Positions 1 through 64,000 of a DNA stretch of 64,000 nt are shown in pieces. The position numbers and the translations under genes are program-made. The DNA is from Cristatella mucedo. Taxonomy: Eukaryota > Bryozoa > Phylactolaemata > Cristatellidae. Under the pieces are notes generated by a model that ran no database searches, was not told the origin of the DNA, and saw nothing but the letters and a program-made list of their open reading frames with translations. Where the stretch lies: the NCBI GenBank assembly GCA_009760855.2, contig WPIO01000088.1, forward strand, positions 897,501 through 961,500, written 5' to 3'. Numbering within the stretch: the stretch's first letter is position 1; every line of letters begins with the position of its first letter.

Positions 1-489
1 TACGCGTATTATTTATACCGAACGTTCTATTCTACCAGCGAGTTACAGTGCGTTAATTATCAGCTCTCTCTCTTGCGGCTGAAATTTGCCTGGGGAAATT
101 TGCAGCGCACAATGCCTGTAAAGCGAACAATGCCTTTAAAGCAGACTTTGTAGGGAATCCGGTGGCAGTTTCGACGCGCCCTGGCCTAGCAGCAGCACCG
201 TAAATGCAGTAGCTACTACCGGCGACAGCGGCTAGCAAGGGCGTGGGCTGTGGGCACGAACATTTTCACCAGGTGCATTTTCTGTCCGCGAACCGCGGTG
301 GCGGAGCGGCCAGAGTTCGAGCGGCAGCCGTTTTGGGAGTCACCCGTGCCGATGAAAAGAAGCAGACGCCTCTCTGTCGGCCGTTCGCTCGATGCCGATA
401 CGAGACGGCTACAATATGGCGGCCTCTTCCGGGCGGCTGCATTCGACGGCTGGTTATTGACCTGCAAAGAAAGAATGAAAGACAGGCTG
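1..489. other. no gene seen
   Basis: Moderately GC-rich single-copy DNA. Overlapping short frames on both strands have no recognisable domain. Confidence 0.5.
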
Positions 490-648
490 CTTCAACAGCT
501 TCTTTTGTATAGCGACAGAGGAGCACTCGCGGCTATCACCACCGCTTGCAGTGGCAATAAAGGATCACCCACCGCAGGGTTCGAACTCGCGACCGAGGTC
601 GGGAAAAGCAACCATCTTACCTAGTGAGCCATCGCGGCACACCAAGCA
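490..648 (-). mobile_element. tRNA-derived SINE family 1
   Basis: The reverse strand has an A-box-like TGGCTCACTAGGT, a B-box GAGTTCGAACC and the family tail TATACAAAAGAAGCTGTTG. The family recurs at 28160, 32647, 40465, 44318, and as partial copies at 15605 and 46030. Confidence 0.8.
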
Positions 649-1483
649 ACTCTGTCCTCCCCCCCCCTCCGGCCCAGCCCATCCCGCTCCAGCCCCTGAG
701 GAGGCGACGAGTCAACCCTGCCTGCCTCTGCGATCGCGTGTTCTCGAAAGACGCTGAGACACGAGACCCGAATCGTAACGGAGATGGGGAGGAGGGATAG
801 CGCTGTGGGACAGCTCCGTCGGCTCGCTGCAGCAGATAGGGACCGCAGCGGCGGCGGCAGCAGCAGCGAGCCTCGTGCTGCGAAGACTGCGAGAGCGAGG
901 CTCAATCGCGCCAGCCTCGTGCTGGGCCGTCGTACGGCCGCCGCCGCGCGAGTGCGAAGCTTCGAACTTCAGCAGCAGCCGAACTTGGGCGCCCGCAGAA
1001 CGATCGAAGTGGAAGACGCCCCTGCTTCGTCAGGACGGTGGCCTTAAAAGCGCGCGCGCGTTGGCACCGACGTAGTACTGCGATATAGAATTCGCCAAAA
1101 GAAAGAAAGAAACCGCCAGCTTCAAAGCATCTCGCAGCGGAGGGGACGCGCCTTTGCACGGACTTCCCAGCCTGTCCGTGCGGACGGATTACGTCCTCGA
1201 CGGATGGCGTCCCACTATCTAACCTACCTGCGCGAGACTGCGGCCCTACTGCAGTTGGGCGTTGCACCGCCCGGCTTCGCGGCGAGAGAGAGCAGAGCTG
1301 GGCGTGCGGCGATGCCTCTCAGCGTCGCCGCTAGGGCAGTATCGCACGACGCAGACGCTTTCCGCCGGAAGGGCTCGGAGCGCTCTCTGCACGCGAGAGC
1401 CAGCGAATGCTAGCGGTAATCACAGGGCACAGATGCCGCATTGAGCGTCGGATTGTTGCAATGCGATCGTTTGCTTATGTGTG

Positions 1484-1493
<10 letters not shown>
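649..1493. other. CG-rich stretch without a recognised gene
   Basis: Rich in CG and GCC; short frames on all strands, none with a signal, domain or good splice pair. It could be a promoter or first exon of something outside the window, but nothing supports this directly. Confidence 0.4.
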
Positions 1494-1558
<65 letters not shown>

Positions 1559-1560
1559 GT
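1494..1560 (+). repeat. (TG)n microsatellite
   Basis: About 60 bp of TG, preceded by a short TA run. Confidence 0.97.
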
Positions 1561-1782
1561 GATTTTTATTAGAAATAGCAGCCAACGGCGGTGCGTCTGG
1601 TTGAAGCGCGACTTGGTGAGCTTCATAACAGTTAGGACAAATGGCGCCGACCGGGTGCGTCGGGCGACAAAACAATGTTGGGAGTGCCCTTGCGTCGACG
1701 TCTCGCTTCGATGTGTTGCCTAGGAGCCCGTGGACCATGTCTCGCGCCACCTGCAGGATTTGAACTGGGCACCACTGGATTA

Positions 1783-2240
1783 ATAATAATTATAATGCAT
1801 TTGATAAAGCGCCATCAGAGAACTCAATCTCTTTCTAGGCGCTTTACATTTGCTGCAAAGGGAACGCGATTGAATGGTGAGTGATATCAAGCTTGATAAA
1901 CAACATGAATAACATGGTTAGGGGTGACATGCACAAGTTCAGCATGCAAGTGTGGTTAGTGGCAGCATGCACAGTGTCAGCACGCACAAGCACATGAAGG
2001 ACGAATCGCAGGGACCAACTAAATGCAGTCCTAAATAGGTGTGCTTTTAAGTTCTTTTTAAACGTGGTCAAGTCAGGGGATGTTCTGACGCAAGTCGGGA
2101 GTGAGTTCCACGCTTTGGGAGCGTACGAACTAAATGCACAGTCTCCAAAGGATTTGAGGTTTGTACGAGGTATTTGTAGACTGTTGGATTCCGAAAAGCG
2201 GGCGGTACGATGCTTGGCCAGGTGAGGGAGTAGATTCCGG
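1783..2240 (-). mobile_element. L2-like element, 5' truncated 3' end
   Basis: The reverse strand reads LAKHRTARFSESNSLQIPRT, AFSSYAPKAWNSLPTCVRTS, then the 3' UTR, the hairpin and the AATAATAAT tail (as the complement at 1783). Confidence 0.9.
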
Positions 2241-2459
2241 GATCTGCCACCCTGGGTGACGCGAGGTGGTCGCGGCGAACCGCGGCGCTCGACCGGCGCC
2301 CCGTGTGAGCACCGTTGCCGCTCGACCAATACGCCGACGCGTATCTGTAAATGATTTCGCGGATGGCCGCCCCGTGCCTGCGGTAATAATGACTTTGTAG
2401 TTATGATTTTGTACGTGTATGCGCGTGGCATAGTGTTTACCCGCATTTAGGCCTTTGAG

Positions 2460-2712
2460 ACATTTTTTTTTACGTTTAGGGCTTAGGATTTAGGCTAGGG
2501 TTTACGGCTAGAAGTTTGGCTTTAGTTTCGCAGTCCAGTTTTTAGTTTAGTCTCAAAGTTTTGAACGTGTCGTGCCTCGAGGAACCGCTCGCTGAAGGGC
2601 TGTCGCGTTGAGGGTTTCGACTTAACGAGTTTTACGAGGTTACAAGTTTTACGAGGTTACGAGTTTTATTACTTTGCGAGTTTTACGACTTTACGAGTTT
2701 TACGACGTCCGC
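2460..2712 (+). repeat. degenerate T-rich repeats
   Basis: A TTTAGGG/TTAGG-like stretch (2477-2530), then repeats of GAGTTTTACGA and GAGGTTACAAGTTTTACG (2626-2710). Confidence 0.6.
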
Positions 2713-2929
2713 GAATCTCCATCTCCGCCGCTCGGTTTCTATGCCCTACACGCTACGCGAGGCCGAATCTACTGCGTCGCTCCTCCTCCGCTTTCGCTCA
2801 CGCCCAGCGCCGCTTCCGTTATCGCTCGCACGCGCCGTCCCGCCGCGACGCTGCATTTCCGCCACTATTCGCCTAATTCGATGCGGTCCTAGCGCCGTCG
2901 CTAGGTCGCGGGTTTGAGTCGTGCCGCGC

Positions 2930-3070
2930 TGGCGCTGGGTCCAGTGGCTAATTCTTCGCCCGACCGAGAACGTCTTTGAGGGCGGGGCCGAGGTCGTGGC
3001 CTCGAGCCCCGCGGCGTACGGGAAGCGCCCGAATTGAGATTAAGCTCTAGCCGTGAAGGTTGTAATAGCC
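2930..3070 (+). mobile_element. tRNA-derived SINE family 2
   Basis: Worn A-box GGGTCCAGTGGCTAA, B-box GGCCTCGAGCCCC, then AGCGCCCGAATTGAGATTAA, the hairpin shared with L2. Confidence 0.7.
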
Positions 3071-3330
3071 GACGATTATTTTAACTTTGCTCTTGTATTT
3101 GGCTTTATTCTCCTCTTCCGCCTGCGACGGCGCCGCAAAGTGAGAGCAGCACCCAGGGCGAATGCTCTCTTGTGGAGCGCGTCGCCCAGGTATGCAATCT
3201 TGGCGCTATTGGAGAAGACTTTTCACTAAACGGCTGCATTTATGACTGACGTAATAATCGCACGCATATTTCTGGTGCCCCTTTGCGCTAGGGAGCTTTC
3301 GGACGTGTTTGCCGCAGCATCCGTCCGCGC

Positions 3331-3331
<1 letters not shown>

Positions 3332-3378
<47 letters not shown>
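3332..3378 (+). repeat. (GA)n microsatellite
   Basis: Uninterrupted AG for 47 bp. Confidence 0.97.
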
Positions 3379-3383
<5 letters not shown>

Positions 3384-3689
3384 ACGGCGTCCGATTTCGC
3401 AAATCGGACACGATCGAAATTGGTCGTTCGCAATGAATTGTATTGCACCCGCTCGTCTGCTTCTTTAGCGACGCTTATCGACACCGGGCGACGCTGACCT
3501 TGCGATGTTTGAACGTTTTTCTGCGGCGCTCGTAGGACGCCGAAAGTTCCGTTTCCAGGTCGAGGTACCTATCGGTCGTTGGAGTGAGCACCGAGCTGTG
3601 CGGTTGACGGTACTTTTTTTTCTATTAAATACTCTTTAAAAATTATAGGGAGCTGATTTCGCAGGTCACGCGCAGCGCGAGAACCCAAG

Positions 3690-3785
3690 TTAATGAACGC
3701 TTGGGTGGTGGGCTCGAGCCCTGCGGAATATGCGAAGCGCCTGAGATTAAGTTCTCTTAGGGTGCAACGCAAATGAATATTTATT
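3690..3785 (+). mobile_element. SINE family 2, 3' part
   Basis: B-box GGGCTCGAGCCCTGCGG, then GCGCCTGAGATTAAGTTCTC, ending GCAAATGAAT. Confidence 0.75.
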
Positions 3786-3990
3786 CAAATTCCTGTACAG
3801 CATATGAAAGATTGCTCGGAAAAAATTTAGCTCTCGGAAAGTGCTATACTAATCTCTACCAATTAAAGCGAGAAAGGCCGACACGCCTCAAGATGGCGCA
3901 TTTCCGTCTAGCGGCAAGACGGTGCAGCATTGTATTGCGTGACGGAACAACTAGGACTCGGCGAAGCGAGTCCACAGGCGGCGAGCTGCT

Positions 3991-4088
3991 CGTGCATTAT
4001 TACCATTATTACTATTACTAGTATCATCATTATTATTATTGCTATCATTAGTATTACTACTTTATTATTGCTCCCGTTATTATTACTT
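3991..4088 (+). repeat. degenerate (ATT)n repeat
   Basis: ATTATTACC/ATT units over about 100 bp, just upstream of the CpG-rich block. Confidence 0.8.
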
Positions 4089-4379
4089 GGTGTAGGCAGC
4101 CGTTCGATCACCCGACCGCAGACGGCGCCTGTAGCTGCGTTTATGGCCGTCGTTCCCCGGTCGTCCTTTATGTTTCCGGTCCATAGATCCTGTAAGCTGC
4201 ACCCGCCGATGAGTCACCGGTCGCGCTTAACTGACCTCCGACGTCTGCGAGCGCCCTCCTCCGAGGGATAGGTTGGAGCTATTTGGGAGGATTCGTGCAG
4301 ACGGCAGCCTCGTTCCCATAGCGAAGAAACCGCTCTACTCGGAGCTAACGTTTCTCACCGGCAGGAATTCTCTCGCGGT

Positions 4380-5839
4380 GCGCCGCAACTGAAAAAGCAA
4401 CAACCGCAGCAGCAGCCTCATCATAAATGCATCCGGACGCGTTTTTCGCCGCTGCCGCCGTCTCGAGGCGAACGAGGCAGCGGCAGCTTCGACGGTCGTC
4501 CGGTCTGCGTCGTCGCGCCCGCGGCGACGAACGCGCGGCGTTACGCAGCGTTACGCCGGTAATTCGATGCGGTCCTAGCGCCGCGGCGCTCGTACCGTCG
4601 CTTCGCTCCTTCAAAGAAGAAGAGAAACCGCGCGTGCGGCTGCGCTGCCCCTGCCTGCCTTTCGTCCAACCTTTGACGCCGAGGCGAAACGCTCAGGCCT
4701 CGCTCCTTCCCCCTCATGGCTCTTTACCCCTCATCGCTCCTTGCCCCTCATCGCTTCTTCCCCCCCTCCTCGCTCCTTCCCTCGCCGCTGGCAGACGCGG
4801 CGTGGCCGTACGACGAGAGGGAGCGTGGTCTCACGCTGGCGGGCGGAAGCCGCGATAGGTCACCGGGACGCATTCGTTTCTTCGCGCGCGCGGGCCGCCG
4901 CCCGGTCCGCGGAACCGTCTCGCGGCCGCAGGCCGCGAGCGAGCGAGCGAGCGAAGTAAACTCGGCGAAATCAGTTCGCGGCACGTCGGCCGGCGTCGTC
5001 GGCTCTCTTTTCGCGTGGGGATTCGCATTTCAATCTCGCCGCCGCCGCCCCCCCCCCCGCTGCCCGCCGCCGCCCCAGCCGGCTACCGGAGGACAACGCC
5101 GACGATAGCCGACTCCGTCGGAGAAGCATCGCCGCCGAGGCAGCGGCGGCGGCGGCGGCGCGCCTGGCGGCCGCTCCTTTGATGCAGCCGCTAAGGCTAG
5201 CAGCTGCCCACCGCTAAAGGGCATCGGAGCCAGACGGCGGAAGGGGTCGGTGCGGCGTCCCGGAGTCGAAAAGCCAGCGCGCCCGCCGCCGTGCAGTAGG
5301 GCGCGAGCGCCCGCGCGCGCGCATCCTTTGATGAGCCGGCAGAGCGCGGCGCGGCGCGTCGCGAAGGGTTGTGCGAGAGACGCAAAGAGCCGCCGCCGGC
5401 GGCGCAGCTCGCCTGCCGGCGGCCCGGGCGATCGCGTCGGTGCGGGTTGGCGGAGAGACTAGGCAGCCTCGTTGCCGCACCGTCGACTCGCCGGCCGGCC
5501 GGAGCGACCGCCTTGCCGCCGCAGCAGCGGCCACCGCGATCAGTCGAGCGGCTCTTTGTGCGCCCTCTTGGACGTCGGCGGCGGCGGCTAGCCCTGTGTT
5601 GAGGCGACGATAAGTCGGGACGCCGTCCGCTAGCTCGCGCTCACTCGCGAGCTCCGATCCCGTCGTCCGGTCGCTAACGCGATCGACCGCGTTAGAGAAG
5701 AGCGGCGGTTTACTCGCGTCGGGCTACGCCAGTCGTCGTCGTCGTCGCCCCCCCCCCATCGCCTCCGCCCGATGGCCAACTGACCCCGATCGCTGTCGGC
5801 TCGAGACCGAGAGAGAGAGAAGAGAAGAGACGACCGAAA
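4380..5839 (+). promoter_or_regulatory. CpG-rich 5' flank and probable 5' UTR of PTK7-like gene
   Basis: From about 4.4 kb to the start codon the sequence is dense in CG dinucleotides and GGC/CGG runs, unlike the introns. No TATA box is seen near the start codon, so a dispersed-start CpG promoter is the likely type. Several open frames here are by-products of the GC content. Confidence 0.5.
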
Positions 5840-34267
<28,428 letters not shown>

Positions 34268-34811
34268 CCTGCCGCCCCCCGACCGACACCAGTGTGCAGC
34301 CAGCGCGCTGCGACGTCGGCGCCTGCCTCGTTCGCTGTCGTGTCGCCGCTGGTTCTGCAGCGGATCCGATTTCTTGCCACCGCATTGAAATCCTTGGCAG
34401 CTTTTGCTTGACGCGGGCGGCGGCGCAGTGGCGCCGAAGCTTCCGCTGTTCTCCGATCGCTCTTTTTTTGCGAGCAGCGAGGACGGGCGGTGCGCACAGG
34501 CCGCCATTTCTCGTGACCTCTAGTCCTGGCGTTGACCCGAATGACTTCGTGCTGCGACGGAGATGAGGACTCGGTCAGCGGATGAGTGCCGCGATGACCC
34601 CCTGTCGACGCCGGCCTCGAGGGCTTTACGCTGAGAGCTGAGACGCGCGACTGCAGAACAGCCGCGAGTTGAGCCTCTGCATAGCGAGAGGGGGCGTGGT
34701 CCAGCGACTGTCACACACTTGTGTTGAAGAGTTCTCAGTGTTGTATTGGGGAACGTGAACAACTCACTCATTTCGACGTAGCGTCAAGTTACTCGAGCTT
34801 TTACTCAAGCT

Positions 34812-34998
34812 GTTGCTAAGCATCCAGTGTTGCTAAGCATCCTGTATGGCTAAGTTACTCGATGTGCTACATAGCTGTTGCTTCGTAGGAGCTGCCTGTG
34901 TAACGCCTGCTAAGCTATGGGCGTGTGCTGTTAAGAGTGAGGAGGCTCCAGTGTTGCTAAGCATACCGCGTTGCTAAGCATCCTGTGTTGCTAAGCAT
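34812..34998 (+). repeat. 17-bp repeat cluster in the 3' UTR
   Basis: GTTGCTAAGCAT begins at 34812, 34829, 34953, 34970 and 34987: two blocks, each with an exact 17-bp step, separated by a diverged 110-bp stretch. Confidence 0.85.
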
Positions 34999-35009
34999 GT
35001 AGTAGATAA

Positions 35010-35015
35010 AATAAA
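35010..35015 (+). terminator. poly(A) signal candidate
   Basis: AATAAA about 745 nt after the gene 1 stop codon, the first canonical hexamer downstream. Confidence 0.4.
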
Positions 35016-35332
35016 TGTCACTTTGCAGTTCGCTGGCATTGTGTGGCCGTCCAGTGGCCTTCGCCTTACCCCGTAGGGTAACGTGGCTTCGTGAAATGTC
35101 TCTGTTGCCTTGTTGGGTTTGTAGCCCTATAGTCCTGCCTAGGCCGGATAGCCAGCGACATGTGACATAAATCAGGTTGCAGATCGATGTGTGGCAGTAG
35201 CCGACTGTTGATCTATTTTTTATATGACCTAGTCCTGATTGTTGTCTGCACTGCCACAATGTGCAACACGATCGCCTTGGTAGATTTGGGTCCCACTAAT
35301 AGCATCAGCATTTTTTATTACTCACTCGGTAA

Positions 35333-35592
35333 TGTATGTGTCTCCGTCTGTAACACCACAAAGCCATAAAGACTAGGTGGGTGTTACGAGGGAGAGTTTT
35401 GTGTAGGGCACTCACAGCCTAAGCTGCTTTTGGTAAGCATTCGGTAGCCAACTGACTTAGTCTCACGAAACAAAGAAAACTTGAGAAGCACAGAAGAGCA
35501 GTTGAGGTACTGAGTATCATGGAAGTAGCAGCTCAAGACCGCTGAAAAGGATGAGCCATAGTCGGCAGCAGGAGAGTGGTTGTCATTGGGTA
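35333..35592 (+). repeat. repeat family C, copy 3
   Basis: Nearly full length: CACCACAAAGCCATAAAGAC, GCCAACTGACTTAGTCTCAC, AGAGCAGTTGAGGTACTGAG and CATAGTCGGCAGCAGGAGAG. Downstream of gene 1. Confidence 0.8.
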
Positions 35593-37117
35593 GTCATCAA
35601 CTACGTTGGCAGGCCGAAAGCCTTGCCACAACTGGTAAGTATTCGGCGAGGCACTTGAGGGTGCGGGGCGTCGTCAGCTTGATAATTGCAAGCAGGACTG
35701 GTTAAAGCAGTCTGTGCTCTCTTCCATTCAGTATTGGCTACTACAGGTAGCTTGCTTGGCTTGCCCTCGGCCCAACAAATCCTCTCCACGCTAGATCCGT
35801 ACCTGCGGACAGGCCAAAGTGTTTGTGCACGGAGCAGCAAAGTCTCACTCGTTCATATGCTCTACTATTATTTTTTACTTATCATTTATTATTGCTTGTC
35901 GTTTATGCTCTACATTAATTTATTTTTATTTGTCATTTATTATTGCTAGTCATCTATGCATTTATGGGGTTGCAGAAATGCCCTGCTGGCCGTCATCTAG
36001 TTTGCAGAATGCGATTGACAACAATTGCCTGCCAAAAGAAACGAGCCCTGCGACCTACTGGGCAATACATTATGCAATACATTCGCAGCACGTGCTGCGA
36101 ATCCACAACTTGTGAATCCAGAGCACCAGGCGACAGGTCGTGTTAAGACACTGCACTGACAGCCCATGAAGGAGCAAGCAGCGCTTGTGTTGCGAAATTT
36201 ATAGACTCGCATTCAGCTTGAAGCCAACTTTTAGGCCAAGACATTTCGGCAGGCCCAGCGGCTACCGGAAGGTCGACCGCACGCTCGGACCTTATCCCAT
36301 CAGCCCTCAGTGACGCGTTCTCTAGCTGTATGTACCCAGCACCCGAGGCTTAATTAGCTATCGACAGTGCAAGGTCGATAGAAATCACTTCGCATTAATT
36401 TATTATAATTATTTTATATTTATTTATATTCAATATTTTATTCGCATTGTATTATTCGCCGAATTGCCAGAGTTATCTATAATATCGGCGTCGGCAAAGA
36501 GTTCCACTTCCGCTCAACTCTCTCGGGAAGCTCTCACGTGCCAAGGACTTGGACACACGCAGTCAAGCGAAGTCAGCCATGCTATGGAGAGGCCACGCTT
36601 CGACTGGACTCAACCGGAAGCTCTCTTCAATGAGCCGGCGACGACGGCTGCTCATGGCTGTAACGCTCCACCGCCGTGCGTGCGCCCGCCAACCGCGCCG
36701 AGCGCAGCCCTCGAACGTGCGTAGCGGCCGGTTAATTAGTTAATTAAAATAGATAGAACTATTGATTGTTCTCAAAAATGAATAAGTAATAAATGCAGTA
36801 AGTAAATAAAGCAATAAATAAAATAATAATAATAATAATAATGATAAATAAAGCAATAAATGTAGGCATGCATGTCCGCCGCCGCCGCCATGACACCGGA
36901 TAATGCTACGAGCAGAAAGCTAGTACCTGGGTACTGCCAGGTCTCCGTATCTCGGTGCCGAGTGCGAATTGCAGTTAGAAACCTACAAACGTGCTTCCTT
37001 GCCTACAATTTGCCTCTTTATTTGTGCCTCCTTGCCTATTTGCTTGTTTGCCTATTTCTTCGCCTCTGTCAGCGCTCCGCAGCTCTCAGCGTATTCACGC
37101 CGCCCTCAGCGCATTCA

Positions 37118-37378
37118 GACGCCTATTTAGGACAGTATTTAGTGGGTCCCTGTGATTCATCCTTGATGTGCTTATGCGTGCTGACACTGTGCATGCTGCC
37201 ACCAACCACATTTGCATGCTGACCCTGTCCATGTCACCCCTAACCATGCTATTCCTGTTGTTTGTTTATCAAGCATGATATTACTCACCATTCATTTGTG
37301 TTTCCCTTTGCAGCAAATGCGCCTAGAGAGAGATTGAGTTCTCTCAGGGCGCTTTATCAAGTGCATTATTATTATTAT
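37118..37378 (+). mobile_element. L2 3' UTR copy
   Basis: Matches the 3' UTR of the 50.6-kb element (ACAGTATTTAGTGGGTCCCT, then TTGATGTGCTTATGCGTGCT), ending with the hairpin and an ATTATTATT tail. Confidence 0.88.
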
Positions 37379-37554
37379 TACGCTCGATACCACTTAGTAA
37401 CGAGCCTGAATCACGCCCTTCACCTCTAACAGGGCGGCTATCTCATTTCCGCCTTTCTGCCAGGTCATTCATTCCTATTTCCGCTTCCTGCCAGGCCACT
37501 CGCGCCATCCGTCCCGACCGCCGCGAGACGCCCGTCATTCATGAAGTTCGCAGA

Positions 37555-37582
37555 TGAGGAGGAGGAGGAGGAGGAGGAGGAG
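37555..37582 (+). repeat. (GAG)n microsatellite
   Basis: Nine GAG units. Confidence 0.9.
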
Positions 37583-37885
37583 AGACTTCGGGAGACGGTG
37601 GAGCGTGTGGGACGCGCCACGCCCCTCGCTTTCGCTGCCCTCGCTTTCGTCGTGCGTAATTTTTTGCTGCCTTTCGCCGCCGAGACGAGTTCGCATCCGG
37701 TGACGTAGACCGCTTGAAATGCGCGCGCCAGTCTTATCCAGCGAGATCGAACGCCGTTCCAGTTGGAGGGGGACCGCCCGGGCGAGCGGTCAAGGGTCGA
37801 CACCGTAACGAACGAGCGGCGTGCCAGCCGAAGTCATTTAAGAATCCGCGAAAATGCCAGCCGGCAGGAGATTTAACGACAGCTC

Positions 37886-37930
37886 CTCTGATTGGCTCCG
37901 ATTGTCTCCGATTGGCTCCTCCGATTGGTC
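37886..37930 (+). promoter_or_regulatory. cluster of inverted CCAAT boxes
   Basis: ATTGG occurs at 37891, 37911 and 37924, with a near copy ATTGT at 37901. The first three are at 10-bp steps, so they lie on one face of the helix. Reverse-strand CCAAT boxes are NF-Y sites. They lie 1.1 kb upstream of gene 2; the target gene is not clear. Confidence 0.4.
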
Positions 37931-38960
37931 GCGGAACTAAACTATCTGGAGCGGCTCGCGTAACTCGCGACTATGATAAGCTGCAGTGTGCCGACCGCGA
38001 CAGTTTACAAAACTATCGCTGTTTCCAAAAGCTGCCTGAACTCGTCAGCTTACTTTTTGCCTCGAATCCGTGCGCCGTCGTCTCCTACCATCCACTTCAG
38101 GATGCTTGAGGATCGAGGTCAAAAGTCAGCCAAGATCCAAAGGTCAAAGGTCAGCCAATAGTAGAATGCTTTGCTCGCGCAGAATTATGAACGAATTGGA
38201 TTTGGCAGCGCCTCTAGCCGTCGGCGACGCTGCGAACATTTCGATTATCGAGGCGCCGCGAGCTCGCTCGCTCGCTCGCTCGCTCGCGCTCTTTCGCACT
38301 GTGGCTCTACTCGGCCTTGACCTCAACCCCGGAGGTGCCGGCGCTCGCTCTTCAAGACCGACCGACAGGTCACGTGGGTTCGAAGAAATCCTGCATCAAG
38401 CGCTCCTTTTTTCCATCTGCAAGCGGCGGCGACGATGGCTAGCGTCAAGGCCCTAAGCAAATGAGGCCGTTGCGTCAGCTAGTATTCGTCCATTGTTATA
38501 TTGTTATTACTTATTATTGTTATTACATTGTTATTACTATATATTTACTTGCCATTATTTGTTTCGTACTAACGCTCGTACTGTAATTTATCGATGGCGG
38601 ATCTAGAGAAACGCATCGAAAGGTGTCGCCGTCGATGCGTCCGGCTGATGTCAAGGTCGATGCGTCCGGCTGCAAGAGAACACACAGTTCAATGAGCGCG
38701 ACGTGCGCGGTATCGCTGTCACAAAACCCAGGAAAACGGCGGAACGCTTGAATGTGGGCGGAGCCCATCAGCGTTACTACTGCAACGGGTCGACGTAGCG
38801 ATCGATCAATGCGTCCGGCGTTAATGCGTCGCGCGTACCCATCGCCCGCTCGCTGAATAGCTCGCATGACGACGACGCCGCACACGCGCTGACGGCCCGC
38901 GGCTCCCTCGTGGCATGTGCAGTTCGAAGGTCGAATGGCTAGGCGTCTGTGCGCGTTGAA

Positions 38961-38966
38961 TATAAA
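38961..38966 (+). promoter_or_regulatory. TATA box candidate for gene 2
   Basis: TATAAA lies 75 bp before the gene 2 ATG in otherwise GC-rich DNA, which places a start site near 38990 and a 5' UTR of about 45 nt. Confidence 0.45.
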
Positions 38967-39035
38967 GCATTCGCTCGCCGCGCGCGAGCGCCAGACCTTT
39001 GCTGGCTCGGGCCACGCGCTCGAAGCCGGATTTCG

Positions 39036-63886
<24,851 letters not shown>

Positions 63887-64000
63887 CGCGTTTGGCCGTC
63901 TCGCAGCGAAGTATCGGCTGAACTGACTGGTATTCATTGGACACTCGCGGAGACCCACGATTACTGTCGCTACAGGGAGCATAATGTCGCTACAACGTCC

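Larger units (their letters stand above)
34268..35030 (+). other. 3' UTR of PTK7-like gene
   Basis: From the TGA to shortly after AATAAA at 35010-35015. The segment contains five copies of GTTGCTAAGCAT and no further open frame of note. Confidence 0.5.
35593..38960. other. intergenic region between the two genes
   Basis: AT-rich parts (35860-35960, 36380-36450, 36740-36870), an L2 3' UTR copy (37118-37378), then GC-richer DNA with a GAG run, the CCAAT cluster and a (GCTC)n stretch at 38263-38288. No gene recognised. Confidence 0.6.

Noticed and set aside
480-650. tRNA gene
   Set aside because: A- and B-box-like words belong to a dispersed SINE family; no cloverleaf with a proper anticodon arm can be drawn in any copy.
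36464-36743. Short frames in the intergenic region
   Set aside because: No splice pairing, no domain, and the two frames overlap out of register.

Overview
The window is nuclear DNA from an animal. Genes are split into short exons with GT/AG introns, exons are GC-rich, and the introns hold many microsatellites (CT/GA, TA, GT), an L2-like non-LTR retrotransposon family and tRNA-derived SINEs. The taxon cannot be fixed from sequence alone; a bilaterian invertebrate is the best guess. Nothing here looks bacterial or viral.

Two genes can be reconstructed, both on the + strand. Gene 1 (5840-34267, 16 coding exons) encodes a PTK7/off-track type receptor pseudokinase. It has a signal peptide, six Ig domains (each split over two exons), a transmembrane helix and a kinase-like domain in which HRD reads HGD and DFG reads NLG. 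Every splice phase agrees and the spliced frame is 3297 nt (1098 residues plus stop). A CpG-rich 5' flank precedes it, and a 3' UTR with 17-bp repeats and an AATAAA follows it.

Gene 2 (39036-63886, 8 proposed exons, 467 residues) encodes a secreted or membrane-anchored protein I cannot name. It has an N-terminal hydrophobic segment, two related PAN/apple-like cysteine modules on phase 1-1 exons, and a C-terminal cysteine-containing module spread over four exons. A TATA box lies 75 bp before its ATG. A broken copy of the start of its seventh exon lies 2.1 kb upstream of the real one.

Layout: 1-3.8 kb, repeats; 3.8-5.8 kb, CpG-rich 5' flank of gene 1; 5.84-34.3 kb, gene 1, with an 11-kb first intron; 34.3-35.0 kb, its 3' UTR; 35-39 kb, intergenic, with a cluster of inverted CCAAT boxes; 39.0-63.9 kb, gene 2, with a near-complete but frameshifted L2 element (50.6-53.8 kb) and two truncated copies in its introns.

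The most interesting items are gene 2 and its partial exon copy, a SINE family that shares a 3' hairpin with the resident L2 element, a nearly perfect 60-bp inverted repeat in a gene 1 intron, a 300-bp inverted duplication in intron 1, and an unnamed dispersed repeat with three copies.
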